Assembly (NCBI GenBank): GCA_020850415.1 | Contig: JADZER010000030.1 | Coordinates: 124,001-188,000, forward strand | Direction: 5' to 3' | DNA from: Phycisphaerales bacterium | GTDB taxonomy: Bacteria; Planctomycetota; Phycisphaerae; Phycisphaerales; UBA1924 | DNA length: 64,000 nucleotides | Shown here: piece by piece, positions 17,791 through 27,227 of the stretch | Numbering within the stretch: position 1 is the stretch's first letter | Layout: every line of letters begins with the position of its first letter | Notes under the pieces: model-generated | What the model was told of the DNA's origin: nothing | The model's database searches: none | What the model saw: the letters and a program-made list of their open reading frames with translations, nothing else | Program-made: the position numbers and the translations under genes

Positions 17791-18891
17791 CTACACCGCC
17801 GCCCCCTGCTTATTCAGCACATCGCTGAAGCGGAACCCCTTCCGCTGCTTCCACTCGGCGCGGTGGTACGCGTCGGACGCGAGCACGGGGAACAGCGAGG
17901 CGATCTCGCCGAAGACCATCTGCTCGTGGACGACATCGACCTTGCCCCAGCTGCACGCCTCGCGGAGGGTCGAGCCCGAGAGGGCCCCGTCGCGGCTGTC
18001 CGCCACGGTCATCTGGATCGCGTACTTGTGCATGGCGATGTTGCCGCGGGCCTGGCCGCCGGACCGCTCGTCGAGCAGCTCCGCGGCCACGACGATGTCC
18101 TGGGCGAAGTTCTTGGGCACGCCGCCGCCGAGCATGAGCAGGCCGGTGTCGGGGTTGGCGAGCTTGATCTGGGTGACCTCGTGGAAGTCCTTGCCGGAGT
18201 CGACGCTGAGCGGCTCCTTGCCCTGCTCGGCCCGCTCGACGCGGTGGAGCACCAGGCCGAACCCGGCCGAGCAGTCGCTGAAGGCCGGGCAGAAGATCGG
18301 CACGCCCTTGCGGTAGCAGGTCAGGACCAGCGACTCGCCGTCGGGGTGGTTCTCGTCGAGGTACTTGCCGAGCGCCTCGATCAGCTCGCGCGAGGAGTAG
18401 GCGCCCGCGGGCATCGCGTCGAAGACCTTGTGCGTCGCGTCGTCGCAGGCCCGCAGCTCGTCCTCGTCGATGTAGGTGTCGTAGATCCGGTCGATCATCA
18501 GGTTGCGGAGCGTGAGGTCGTCCACCGGCGGGGCCTCGGGCGAGCCCGGGGCGATGTAGTGCTTGAAGCCCAGGCCCTCGAAGAAGTCCTGGTCCACGAT
18601 GTTGGCGCCCGTCGACACGATCGCGTCGACCATGTTGTTCTCGACCAGCGTGATCAGCGCCTTCTTGAGGCCGGCCGAGACCAGCGAGCCGGCGAGGGTC
18701 AGGATGACCGCGCAGCCCTTGTCGGCGAGCATCTGCGAGTAGATGTCCGCGGCACGGGCCAGCGTGCGGGCGCTGTACGCCATGTCGCGGTAGCTGGCGA
18801 TCACCGGGCGGGCGTCGAAGCTGGTGATGTCGATGTGGCGGATGGGGTTGGCGAGCAGCTCGCCCTTGGTCCACTGGTGCGTCGGCTTCAT
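17791..18891 (-). CDS. Deoxyhypusine synthase-like protein
   Basis: GCAVILTLAGSLVSAGLKKAL, VDAIVSTGANIVDQDF, LREACSWGK motifs of the DHS family (catalytic Lys in SWGK). Confidence 0.92.
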   Translation of the reverse strand: MKPTHQWTKGELLANPIRHIDITSFDARPVIASYRDMAYSARTLARAADIYSQMLADKGCAVILTLAGSLVSAGLKKALITLVENNMVDAIVSTGANIVDQDFFEGLGFKHYIAPGSPEAPPVDDLTLRNLMIDRIYDTYIDEDELRACDDATHKVFDAMPAGAYSSRELIEALGKYLDENHPDGESLVLTCYRKGVPIFCPAFSDCSAGFGLVLHRVERAEQGKEPLSVDSGKDFHEVTQIKLANPDTGLLMLGGGVPKNFAQDIVVAAELLDERSGGQARGNIAMHKYAIQMTVADSRDGALSGSTLREACSWGKVDVVHEQMVFGEIASLFPVLASDAYHRAEWKQRKGFRFSDVLNKQGAAV

Positions 18892-18986
18892 GGGGGTTTC
18901 TCCCTCGGCGTGTCGGTGCCCGACCCCCCTGGCGGCAGGATGACGGGAAACCCGGCCCGGGGGTGGCGGGCCGCGGTGAGGGATTG

Positions 18987-19405
18987 TAGGGGTGTGGGGT
19001 GTGGGGGTGAGGGGTGAGTGGGTGAGTGGGTGTGGGGTATCTCTGGGCGGCGGTTGTTGGCGGGGGGGCGTCGGGGAATGGTGGGTGTGAGGCCATGCAC
19101 GGCCCTTGTGAAGGCCTGCACGGTCCTTGTGAAGCAGCGCACGGCTCTTGTGAAGCAGCGCACGGTCCCTGTAAAGCCGCGCACCGCGGCCGTGCATCGA
19201 TGCACAGCGGCCGCGCAGCCCTCCTCAAGCGTCGTGGATGGCTCCCCAGCCCCCGCGGACGCCCTCGCGGCAGCCCCGTGAGCGCCCAGTCACGCCCTTG
19301 CAGCCCCCAATCCTGACCCTCACTCAAGCCCCACGGCTCCCCAACCGATCACCCGGTCTCCCCACACCCACTCACCCAATCACCCACTCACCCCACACCC
19401 CACAC
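18987..19405. repeat. Composite intergenic repeat: GGGTGAGT/TGTGGGG-rich inverted arms flanking a 21-bp tandem repeat block
   Basis: Left arm ~18987-19038, right arm ~19358-19405 (reverse complement-like), 21-bp units (TGCACGGYYCTTGTGAAGSMG) at ~19095-19185. Confidence 0.8.
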
Positions 19406-19408
19406 TCC

Positions 19409-21400
19409 TCACTCGAGGTAGGTGTACCCCTCCATCCCCTCGCTGTAGAACTTCAGCAGGTTCTTGGCCTCGGTGACGCTCAGGGTGCGGCTCTTGACCG
19501 CCCGCTCGACCTCGCGGCGCATCGTCTTGATCAGGGCCTCGGGCTCGTACTGCACATACGAGAGCACTTCCTCGACGGTGTCCCCCTCGATGACCTCGTC
19601 GATGTTCCAGTCCCCCGCCCCCTCGCTCGCGTCGAAGGACACATGCACGACATGCGTGTCGCCGTACAGGTTGTGCAGGTCGCCGAGCACCTCCTGGTAG
19701 GCCCCGAGCAGGAACACGCCCATGTAGTAGGTCTCGCGCGGGCGGAGCTCGTGCATCTCCAGGATCGGCTTGGAGAGCTCCTTCTGGTCGATGAACTTGT
19801 CGATCTGCCCGTCCGAGTCGCAGGTGATGTCCGCCAGGATCCCCCGGCGCGTCGGCTCCTCGTCGAGCCGGTGGATCGGGCAGATCGGGAACAGCTGGTC
19901 GATCGCCCAGTGGTCGGGCAGGCTCTGGAAGATCGAGAGGTTGGCGTAGTAGATGTCGCTCAGCCTTCGCGGCAGGTCGGCCAGGTCGTCGGGCAGCTCC
20001 CCCTTGCTCCGGGCCATGTCGAGCACCCGCTTGCCGATGCTCCAGAACAGCCGCTCGGCCGCCGAGCGGATCGGCAGCGTCAGATACCCCAGGTTGAACA
20101 GGCTCATCGCCTCGTCGATGGCCTGCACCGCGTCGTGGTAGACCTCGACCAGGTTCACCCGCGGCCGGTCGATCGCCTCGAAGGCGTCGATCAGCTCGAG
20201 CACCGGCTGGGGCTGCTCGCCCTGCTCGGCCAGCACCGCCTTGACCTCCTCGGCCGTCGCGTCCGTCGGGAAGCTGCTCGCCCCGAGCACATCGAAGATC
20301 AGCATCGAGCAGTGGCTCACCATCGACCGCCCCGACTCGGACAGGATCCGCGGGTGCGCGATGCCGTTGGTGTCGCAGGCGCTCTTGACGCGGTACACGA
20401 TGTCCGCGGCGTACTCCGCGACCGTGTAGTTCACGCTCGCCGCGCTCGTGGACAGGCTCCCGTCGTAGTCGATCCCCATCCCGCCGCCCACATCGATCGT
20501 GTCCAGGCCCGCCCCCAGCTTGGTCAGCTCGCAGTAGATGTGGGCCAGCTCGTTCACCGCCGCCTTGATCCGGCGGATGTCGCCCACCTGGCTCCCGATG
20601 TGGAAGTGGATCATCTTGAGGCAGTCGGCCATGTCGTGGCGTTTGAGGAACTCGACCGCCCGCAGCAGCTCGCTGGCCCCCAGCCCGAACTTCGACCGCA
20701 TCCCCGCCGAGCTCTCCCACCGCCCGACGCCCCTGGCGCTGGGCTTGGTCCGGACGCCGATCCGCGGGCGCACGCCGTACCGCTCCGCGTGCTTGACGAT
20801 CAGCTCCAGGTCGCTGAACCGCTCCACCACCGGGATGATGTGGCGACCGAGCTTGGTCGCCAGGATCACCGTCTCGATGAACTCCGAGTCCTTGAACCCG
20901 TTGCACACGATCGGCATGTTCGGCTGATTCTCGGTCAGCGCCATCACCGCCAGCAGCTCGGGCTTGGAGCCCGCCTCGAACCCGAAGCCCAGCTCCTGGG
21001 CCGCGTCCCGCAGCTCCTCGCACAGCGGGCGCTGCTGGTTGACCTTGATCGGGTACACGCAGGCGTACGAGCCCTGGTAGTTGTGCTCCGCGATCGCCTG
21101 GTCAAAGCACGACCTGATGGTCCGAAGCCGGTGGCGCAGCACATCCGTGCACCGGAGGATGACCGGCGTGCCGATCTCACGCTCCAGCAGCCCCTCGATC
21201 ACCTCGTAGAGGTCGATCTCCCGGCTTGGCTTCTGCTCGGGGTGGACCGTCAGGTGACCGGCCTTGTTGATCCCGAAGTACCCCGCCCCCCACGCGGGGA
21301 TGTGGTAGGTCGAGAGCGACCGCTCGATCGACCAGGGGGCGTCGGGCAACGGCTGGTTGGCCACGGCATCGCCGGGGCCCGGGGGCGCGAGTCTGGTCAT
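19409..21400 (-). CDS. speA: Biosynthetic arginine decarboxylase
   Basis: GYFGINKAGHLTVHP, YPIKVNQQRPLCEEL, HFHIGSQVGDI, VDVGGGMGIDYDGS motifs. Confidence 0.96.
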   Translation of the reverse strand: MTRLAPPGPGDAVANQPLPDAPWSIERSLSTYHIPAWGAGYFGINKAGHLTVHPEQKPSREIDLYEVIEGLLEREIGTPVILRCTDVLRHRLRTIRSCFDQAIAEHNYQGSYACVYPIKVNQQRPLCEELRDAAQELGFGFEAGSKPELLAVMALTENQPNMPIVCNGFKDSEFIETVILATKLGRHIIPVVERFSDLELIVKHAERYGVRPRIGVRTKPSARGVGRWESSAGMRSKFGLGASELLRAVEFLKRHDMADCLKMIHFHIGSQVGDIRRIKAAVNELAHIYCELTKLGAGLDTIDVGGGMGIDYDGSLSTSAASVNYTVAEYAADIVYRVKSACDTNGIAHPRILSESGRSMVSHCSMLIFDVLGASSFPTDATAEEVKAVLAEQGEQPQPVLELIDAFEAIDRPRVNLVEVYHDAVQAIDEAMSLFNLGYLTLPIRSAAERLFWSIGKRVLDMARSKGELPDDLADLPRRLSDIYYANLSIFQSLPDHWAIDQLFPICPIHRLDEEPTRRGILADITCDSDGQIDKFIDQKELSKPILEMHELRPRETYYMGVFLLGAYQEVLGDLHNLYGDTHVVHVSFDASEGAGDWNIDEVIEGDTVEEVLSYVQYEPEALIKTMRREVERAVKSRTLSVTEAKNLLKFYSEGMEGYTYLE

Positions 21401-21696
21401 AGTGGGTCAGCTTCCGGCAGGCGGGCTGAACACCAGCCCGGTGCGATCGCCAGCGTGTGCTCTCCCGGCCCCACCGCCCGCGGCAGGCCTCCGAGCCTCC
21501 CGCGGCCGACCCATGCCGGGGAATCGCCGCGCCGTAGTATTCCGACCCCGACCCCCCCGGGCAAACCCACCGCCCCTCGCGCTCCCAACTCTCTCGCTCA
21601 GGGCAGGGAAGTCGGGGTGCTTCTCCCCCTCCGACGCTCGATCCGCCCCAGCTCCACGAACCGCACCGCCGGCCCACGGCTGCCCCACGGCCGGCC

Positions 21697-22545
21697 TCAC
21701 ACCCCAGCCATCGCCCCCCGCCCCAGCACCTGCTCGGCGTACTCGTTCATCGAGTCCCGAAGCTGCTGGAAGCTCTCCAGCACATACAGCACGGGCTGGT
21801 AGTGGTCGATCTCGAACGGGGTATCGCACACCCGGTCCATGTCGAATGGGCGCCGGTCCACATCCGGGCTCTCCAACGCGTGGAAGCTCTCGCCCAGGCT
21901 CGAGATGAGCCCCGAACCGTACAGCTTCACCCGACCGTGCTCGCGGATCAGCCCGAACTCCACGGTGAACCAGAAAAGCCGCCCCAGCCGCTCGATGTGG
22001 TGGGGATCCTCGCACCGGAGCGCCGCCTGGCCGTAGGTCTGCAGAAACTCCGCGAACACCGGGTCGCAGTGCAGCGGCACATGGCCGAATACATCATGGA
22101 AAATGTCCGGCTCGGGCAGGTACTCCAGCTTCTCCCGCGGCCGGATCACGATCGTCGTCGGGAACTGGCGCCGGGCCAGGCACGCGAAGAAGGCCTTCGC
22201 GGGCAGGTACCCGGGCACGCCGCGGCTCTGCCAGCCCGTCAGGGCCGCCAGGCGCGAGTTCACATACTCGACCTTGGGCACATGGTCCTTGTCCAGCCCC
22301 AGCCGGCGCACGCCGTTGAGAAACACCTCCGACGCCTGCCCCTCTAGGGTCTCCAGACGCCGGGAGACCAGCGTCGCCCAGACCTCGTGGTCCTGGGGTG
22401 AGTACCGCTCGTAGTGCTGCACGCAGTAAAAGGTCTCGGGGTCGATGTCCTCGGCGTCGAGGAACGCCGCCCGGTCGGCGGCGGCCTGGGCCCGGGCAAA
22501 GTCGGCCCCGTCGATGATGTTGTTGTACCGGATGTCCGCGCGCAT
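21697..22545 (-). CDS. phhA: Phenylalanine-4-hydroxylase (aromatic amino acid hydroxylase)
   Basis: LPEPDIFHDVFGHVPLHCDPVFAEFLQTYG, FWFTVEFGLIREHGRVKLYGSGLISS motifs. Confidence 0.95.
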   Translation of the reverse strand: MRADIRYNNIIDGADFARAQAAADRAAFLDAEDIDPETFYCVQHYERYSPQDHEVWATLVSRRLETLEGQASEVFLNGVRRLGLDKDHVPKVEYVNSRLAALTGWQSRGVPGYLPAKAFFACLARRQFPTTIVIRPREKLEYLPEPDIFHDVFGHVPLHCDPVFAEFLQTYGQAALRCEDPHHIERLGRLFWFTVEFGLIREHGRVKLYGSGLISSLGESFHALESPDVDRRPFDMDRVCDTPFEIDHYQPVLYVLESFQQLRDSMNEYAEQVLGRGAMAGV

Positions 22546-22675
22546 GCGCCGCCCTCCCTGCGTGGGTCATGGGGAATCACCGTCCGATATCACTATATCA
22601 ACGCTGGCGTCCCGGGAGATGTTCCGGTAGGCTGCGGGCACTCGTCACCGGCGTCCCACGCCGAAGGGGGTTCGA

Positions 22676-22891
22676 ATGGTCGTTGATCCTCGCCTGTACG
22701 AAAAAGTCACAGGGCGCTCGGCAGACCCCTCACGCCGCCTCGGCGAGGTCCTCGCCAAGGGCGTCAAGAAGCAGCACGAGCGCGACGAGCTGCCCAAGGG
22801 CATCGCCGGCGGCCTCCGCGTCACCCGGATGCCGGGCACCTTCGCGCAGTGGTTGCTCTTCTGGAGGCTCTGGCAGCGCGACAGGGACTAA
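22676..22891 (+). CDS. Small hypothetical protein (71 aa)
   Basis: ATG ORF with natural composition (MVVDPRLYEKVTGRSADPSRRLGEVLAKGVKKQHERDELPKG...) ending at the adjacent convergent gene. Confidence 0.6.
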   Translation: MVVDPRLYEKVTGRSADPSRRLGEVLAKGVKKQHERDELPKGIAGGLRVTRMPGTFAQWLLFWRLWQRDRD

Positions 22892-24183
22892 ACGCCGGCT
22901 GCCCGGAACGCCGCCCACGCCTCGGCCTCGGTGATCGCCTGCGAGGGCGCGATGGCCCCGCCGGCCGGCATATCCGCCCGGCGCCGCGCCGTCGCCGCCA
23001 GCACCGAGTCCTCCGGGTCGGCACGCACGATCGGCACATCCGACCCGAACACGAGCCCCCGCCCCGGCTCGCACCCCGCGTCGATCAGCTCCCGCAGCGG
23101 CAGGACCCGGTCCAGCCGGTCGGGCAGCCCCTTGCGCAGGGCCTCGATGTCGTAGAGCAGGTGGCACGGCTGCACGCTCGCGATCACCCCGAGCTCGGCG
23201 AACCGTGCCACATCCGCCCCGTCGATCACCTCCGCGTGCTCGATGCGGAAGCCGGGCGTCCGCGGGCGCACTTTCTCGATCGCGTCGAGCACCGCCCGCA
23301 CCGCGGCGTCGCCGATCGCGTGCGCCGCCAGCGGCAGCCCCGCCGCGTCGCACCGGCGCACGGCGTCCTCGATCTCGCGCGGGCTCATCATCGGTGTGCC
23401 GCGGGGGTGCTCGGGGCGCCCATCGGCGAAGGGGTGCAGCATCCACGCGGTGCGTGAGTTCAGCGTCCCGTCGACGAAGATCTTCGCCCCGGCGAGGCGG
23501 ACCCGGTCGGACTCCCATCCCCCCCGGTTCTCGAGCACCGCGTCCAGATCGCTCACCAGCGGGAACAGGCGGAACCTCGCCGTATGCCCCGCGCCCGAGG
23601 TCTCCCCGCGCAGCAGCCGCGCGAGCGCGGGCCCCAGCCACCGCTGGCTCTTGAGGTCGTGCACCTCCTCGAACGCCGCCAGGCCGCGCAGCCCCGCGCG
23701 CAGCTCCGCGTCGCGCTGCTCGGGCGATGGCTCGGGGATGGCGTGCCAGACCCTCAGGGCCGCGCCCTCGTACACCGCCCCGCTGAGGCCCCCGTCCGGC
23801 GTCCGCCCGATGACCCCGCCCGGGGGGTCGGGCGTCGCGTCGCCGATCCCGGCGAGGGCGAGCGCCGCGGAGTTCGCCATGATCGCGTGGTAGTCGAAGC
23901 ACCAGGCCAGCGCGGGCGCCGCCCCGGTCACGCGGTTGAACTCCGCCAGCGTCGGCCACCGCGCGGGCGCCCACGCCTCGGGCCTCGCCCCCTGGCCGAG
24001 CAGCACCGCTCCCGGTCCCCCACTCCCCGCGCGGGCCGCGAACATGCCGAGCATCTCGTCGGGCGAGGCGCACCCCTCCAGCTGGATCATGCCCAGCGAC
24101 CGCCCGAGCTGGTATAGGTGCGAGTGCGCCTCCCGCAGCGGGAACGATGGGCGGGCGAAAGGAACCGGCGGGCCCAGGCTCAT
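22888..24183 (-). CDS. Amidohydrolase family protein (YtcJ-like)
   Basis: EAHSHLYQLGRSL, AGAKIFVDGTLNSRTAWM, LAAHAIGDAAV, FRIEHAEVI, GLVFGSDVPI motifs. Confidence 0.87.
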   Translation of the reverse strand: MSLGPPVPFARPSFPLREAHSHLYQLGRSLGMIQLEGCASPDEMLGMFAARAGSGGPGAVLLGQGARPEAWAPARWPTLAEFNRVTGAAPALAWCFDYHAIMANSAALALAGIGDATPDPPGGVIGRTPDGGLSGAVYEGAALRVWHAIPEPSPEQRDAELRAGLRGLAAFEEVHDLKSQRWLGPALARLLRGETSGAGHTARFRLFPLVSDLDAVLENRGGWESDRVRLAGAKIFVDGTLNSRTAWMLHPFADGRPEHPRGTPMMSPREIEDAVRRCDAAGLPLAAHAIGDAAVRAVLDAIEKVRPRTPGFRIEHAEVIDGADVARFAELGVIASVQPCHLLYDIEALRKGLPDRLDRVLPLRELIDAGCEPGRGLVFGSDVPIVRADPEDSVLAATARRRADMPAGGAIAPSQAITEAEAWAAFRAAGV

Positions 24184-24794
24184 GCCCGCCGCGCCTCGCT
24201 CAGCCGGGCGATCTGCTCGCGGGCCGCGTCCGGCGTCGGCGCGCTCGCCGCGAATGGCGCCCGCACGATCCCGAACCTCGCCCGGATGTCGATCCCGTCG
24301 GGGTCCACCCCCACCGCCACCGGCTCGTCGACGCTCGCCCGGGCTCCTGTCTCGCAAAGCGCCCGAAGCCGGGCGGGGTCCGCGTTCAGCTCGCGGCACA
24401 GGGCCGGCTCGTCCGCGACCAGCCCGTCGGTGAGCACCAGGTCCTCCCCGTCGTACGCCTCCCCGTGGTAGCGCAGGGCCACGACTGTCGCCACGCCCCA
24501 CTTGGCCGACTCCGCCCTGCCGTGGTAGATCTCGAACCGGATCTCCAGGGCCCCCGGCAGCGAGGCCACCTCCTCGATCGTCAGGAGCACCGCCACCGCC
24601 GGGTCGTGCTCGTCGGGCAGCAGGAGTTGCCCCTCCCCCTCCAAGGACGCGTCGTCGGGGAGCGGGAAGACGAGGCGGCCCGCCCGCCGGTCCCACACGA
24701 ACCGCACCGGCCACCGGTGCTCGCCGTCGAGCGTCAGGTGGCCCGAGGCGTACGCACGCAGCGCTCTCACGGCTTCGGCAGCGGTCGGTTCCAT
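24180..24794 (-). CDS. Hypothetical protein, possibly pyridoxamine-phosphate-oxidase-like split barrel
   Basis: Natural composition, ATGA overlap with downstream amidohydrolase gene; fold guess only. Confidence 0.6.
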   Translation of the reverse strand: MEPTAAEAVRALRAYASGHLTLDGEHRWPVRFVWDRRAGRLVFPLPDDASLEGEGQLLLPDEHDPAVAVLLTIEEVASLPGALEIRFEIYHGRAESAKWGVATVVALRYHGEAYDGEDLVLTDGLVADEPALCRELNADPARLRALCETGARASVDEPVAVGVDPDGIDIRARFGIVRAPFAASAPTPDAAREQIARLSEARRA

Positions 24795-24851
24795 GCCCGA
24801 TTGTCGCCCCAACCGGGCCCGAGCACAAGTCGGCCCGCCGTCCCGGTGCTT

Positions 24852-26054
24852 CTACCCCCCGACCCGCGCCCCCATCCAGTCGAGTAGATCATCGATCTTG
24901 CCGGGCAGGTAGGCGAGAAACAGCGTCTCGTGCGTCGCCTGCACCGACCAGCGTTCCGGGCGCCCGAGCCTCTCCCACAGGAGATCCCCCAGGCGTGCCG
25001 GCACCGCCTGGTCGTGCTCGCCGTGCACCATCAGCGTCGGGATGTCCGCGACGGCCAGCGCGGTGTGGTAGCTGTCGAGCGGCGCCGCGCCCCGGTACGC
25101 CTCGGTGAACGCCCCCCGCGCCGCCTCACCCGGCTCACCCGGCTCGCCCGGCTGGCCCGCCCAGGACACCCGCACCGCGTCGATCCAGTCCGCGTAGTTG
25201 CTCTCCATGGCGATCGCCGCGAAGTCGCACCCCGCGCCGATGTACACCGCGCCCCTGTACGCGTCGTGCTCGCGGGCCATCACCGTCGGCAGGGCCATTC
25301 CGCCTCCGCTCATGCCCAGGCCGATGCGCGCGCCGATGGGTGTCTCCGGCATCGCCCCGGCGATGTGCGCACAGACCGCCTCCACCGCCAGCGCGTTCTC
25401 GGCGGTGCGCCCGCCGAACTCGGCCGCGATCTCCCCCGCCAGCGCCGCCGGGGCGCCGGGGTCCAGCTCGTAGGACCGCTTCTCCGTGTACCGCGACGAG
25501 TGCGTCAGCATCCGCAGCACATGCCAACCCCGCCCGCGGAGCTTGCCGACGAGCGTGTCGATCACCGGCTCGGGCGTCCCGAACATGCCCGGCAGCAGCA
25601 CCACCGTCGCCCCCACGGCCTCGCCCCGCGGCTCGTAGAGCGCAAACCAGGTCCGCTGCAGTTGATACCCCTCGCCCCGCGCCTCGGCCGTGAGCACCTC
25701 GAACGCCGCCGCGGGCTTGCCGGCGATCCGCGCCGTCTTCGACAGCTCGCCCTCGGGTATCCGCACCACGATCGACCCGTAACGCTCGAACTCGACCCGC
25801 TCGGGCCCGACGCCCAGCCGCCCCGCCACCAGGGCCGCGTCCGCGGCGTCGGCCTCCAGATCGCCGAGCCCCAACGGGCCCACCCAACGCAGCGTCCAGG
25901 GCCCGACCTCGAGGTCGCGCACCACCGTCGTCGCCCGACCGGGCCAAGGGATCGCGGGCGCTGCGGCCTCGACCGTCTCCGGCGCGGGCTGGGCCGCGCA
26001 CGCCGGTGCTAGCAGCAGCGAGAGCCCGCACGCGATCGCCCCCAGCAGCTTCAC
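24852..26054 (-). CDS. Alpha/beta hydrolase lipoprotein, GTG start overlapping galE stop
   Basis: VKLLGAIACGLSLLLAPAC lipobox; VVLLPGMFGTPEP, GLGMSGGGM nucleophile elbow, MVHGEHDQAVP. Confidence 0.85.
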   Translation of the reverse strand: MKLLGAIACGLSLLLAPACAAQPAPETVEAAAPAIPWPGRATTVVRDLEVGPWTLRWVGPLGLGDLEADAADAALVAGRLGVGPERVEFERYGSIVVRIPEGELSKTARIAGKPAAAFEVLTAEARGEGYQLQRTWFALYEPRGEAVGATVVLLPGMFGTPEPVIDTLVGKLRGRGWHVLRMLTHSSRYTEKRSYELDPGAPAALAGEIAAEFGGRTAENALAVEAVCAHIAGAMPETPIGARIGLGMSGGGMALPTVMAREHDAYRGAVYIGAGCDFAAIAMESNYADWIDAVRVSWAGQPGEPGEPGEAARGAFTEAYRGAAPLDSYHTALAVADIPTLMVHGEHDQAVPARLGDLLWERLGRPERWSVQATHETLFLAYLPGKIDDLLDWMGARVGG

Positions 26055-27079
26055 GACTTGTACCCGTTGGGGTGCTCGTTGAACCAGTTCCACGCCGTCG
26101 CGACGATCGCGTCCAGGTCGGTGGTCGCGGCGGTCCAGCCGAGTTCCTCCCTGATCTTCGCGGGGTTGGCGAACAGGCGCGGGGGGTCGCCGGGCCGGCG
26201 GTCACCCTTGCGGACCTCGAAGTCCACGCCCGTCACGCGGCGCACGCTGTCGAGCACCTCCATCACCGAGTAGCCCTTGCCGATGCCCAGGTTGTACGCC
26301 CGCGCGTCGCCGGGGCGCAGAGACCGCATCACCGCCACATGCGCATCGACGAGGTCCTCCACATGGATGTAGTCGCGCACGCAGGTACCGTCGGGCGTCG
26401 GGTAGTCCTCGCCGAACACCGTCACCGCCTCGCGGAGCCCGAGCACCGTCTGCAGCACAACCGGGATGATGTGGGTCTCGGGGTCGTGGTCCTCGCCGAT
26501 CAGACCGTCGGGGTCCGACCCCGCGACATTGAAGTACCGCAGGGCCGCGAAACCGAACGGCTTCTCGCCCTGGGCCGCGGCCGCGCACGCGTCCCGCAGC
26601 ATGTGCTCGACATGGAGCTTGCTCATGCCGTAGGGGTTGATCGGGCGCTGCGGGCAGTGCTCGGGGATGGGGATGAACTCCTCCGCCGGCTCGCCGTAGG
26701 TCGCGCATGTCGAGCTGAAAATGATCCTCCCGACGCCCGCCTCGAGCGCCTCCTCGATCAGCGTGAGCGCCGACGCGGCGTTGTTGCGGTAGTAGAGGAG
26801 CGGGCGCTGCACGCTCTCGCCCACCTGGGCGAGCGCCGCGAAGTGCATGATCGCGTCCACGCCGTGATCCCCCAGCACCGACCGCACGCGCTCCCGGTCG
26901 CCGATGTCCGCCTTCACAAAGGTCAGCCGCCCGTCCGCGACGGTCTGGAGCGCCTCGATCGCCTCCATGTGCCCCACCGAGAGGTTGTCGAGCACCACGA
27001 CGGTCTCACCCTCCGCCAGCAGCCGCTTGACCGCGTGCGACCCGATGTACCCCGCCCCACCTGTCACCAGTACCGCCAT
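26051..27079 (-). CDS. galE: UDP-glucose 4-epimerase
   Basis: MAVLVTGGAGYIGSHAVKRL, SSTCATYGEP, PYGMSKLHVE motifs. Confidence 0.96.
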   Translation of the reverse strand: MAVLVTGGAGYIGSHAVKRLLAEGETVVVLDNLSVGHMEAIEALQTVADGRLTFVKADIGDRERVRSVLGDHGVDAIMHFAALAQVGESVQRPLLYYRNNAASALTLIEEALEAGVGRIIFSSTCATYGEPAEEFIPIPEHCPQRPINPYGMSKLHVEHMLRDACAAAAQGEKPFGFAALRYFNVAGSDPDGLIGEDHDPETHIIPVVLQTVLGLREAVTVFGEDYPTPDGTCVRDYIHVEDLVDAHVAVMRSLRPGDARAYNLGIGKGYSVMEVLDSVRRVTGVDFEVRKGDRRPGDPPRLFANPAKIREELGWTAATTDLDAIVATAWNWFNEHPNGYKS

Positions 27080-27227
27080 GGGTGCTCCTTTCCCCCGTCC
27101 ATGATAGTGGAGCCATGCGGTCCCCGCGGGGCCGCCCCGCACGCCCCGCCCCGCCGCCTCTCCGATCGCCGAACCCGCGCCCGAGTTCCGCGCCGCGCGA
27201 TCGCCCGCACCGCACAAATCACCCGCG

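Noticed and set aside
19095-19185. 21-bp repeats as a CRISPR array
   Set aside because: Units are contiguous and imperfect with no unique spacers, and no cas genes are nearby.
19238-21802. 854-aa + strand ORF
   Set aside because: Antisense shadow ORF of speA with low-information Arg/Val/Leu/His-rich composition.
25124-25165. CACCCGGCT repeat in the alpha/beta hydrolase gene (GEPGEPGE)
   Set aside because: Short three-unit in-frame repeat in a loop; common low-complexity coding sequence, not enough for a separate finding.
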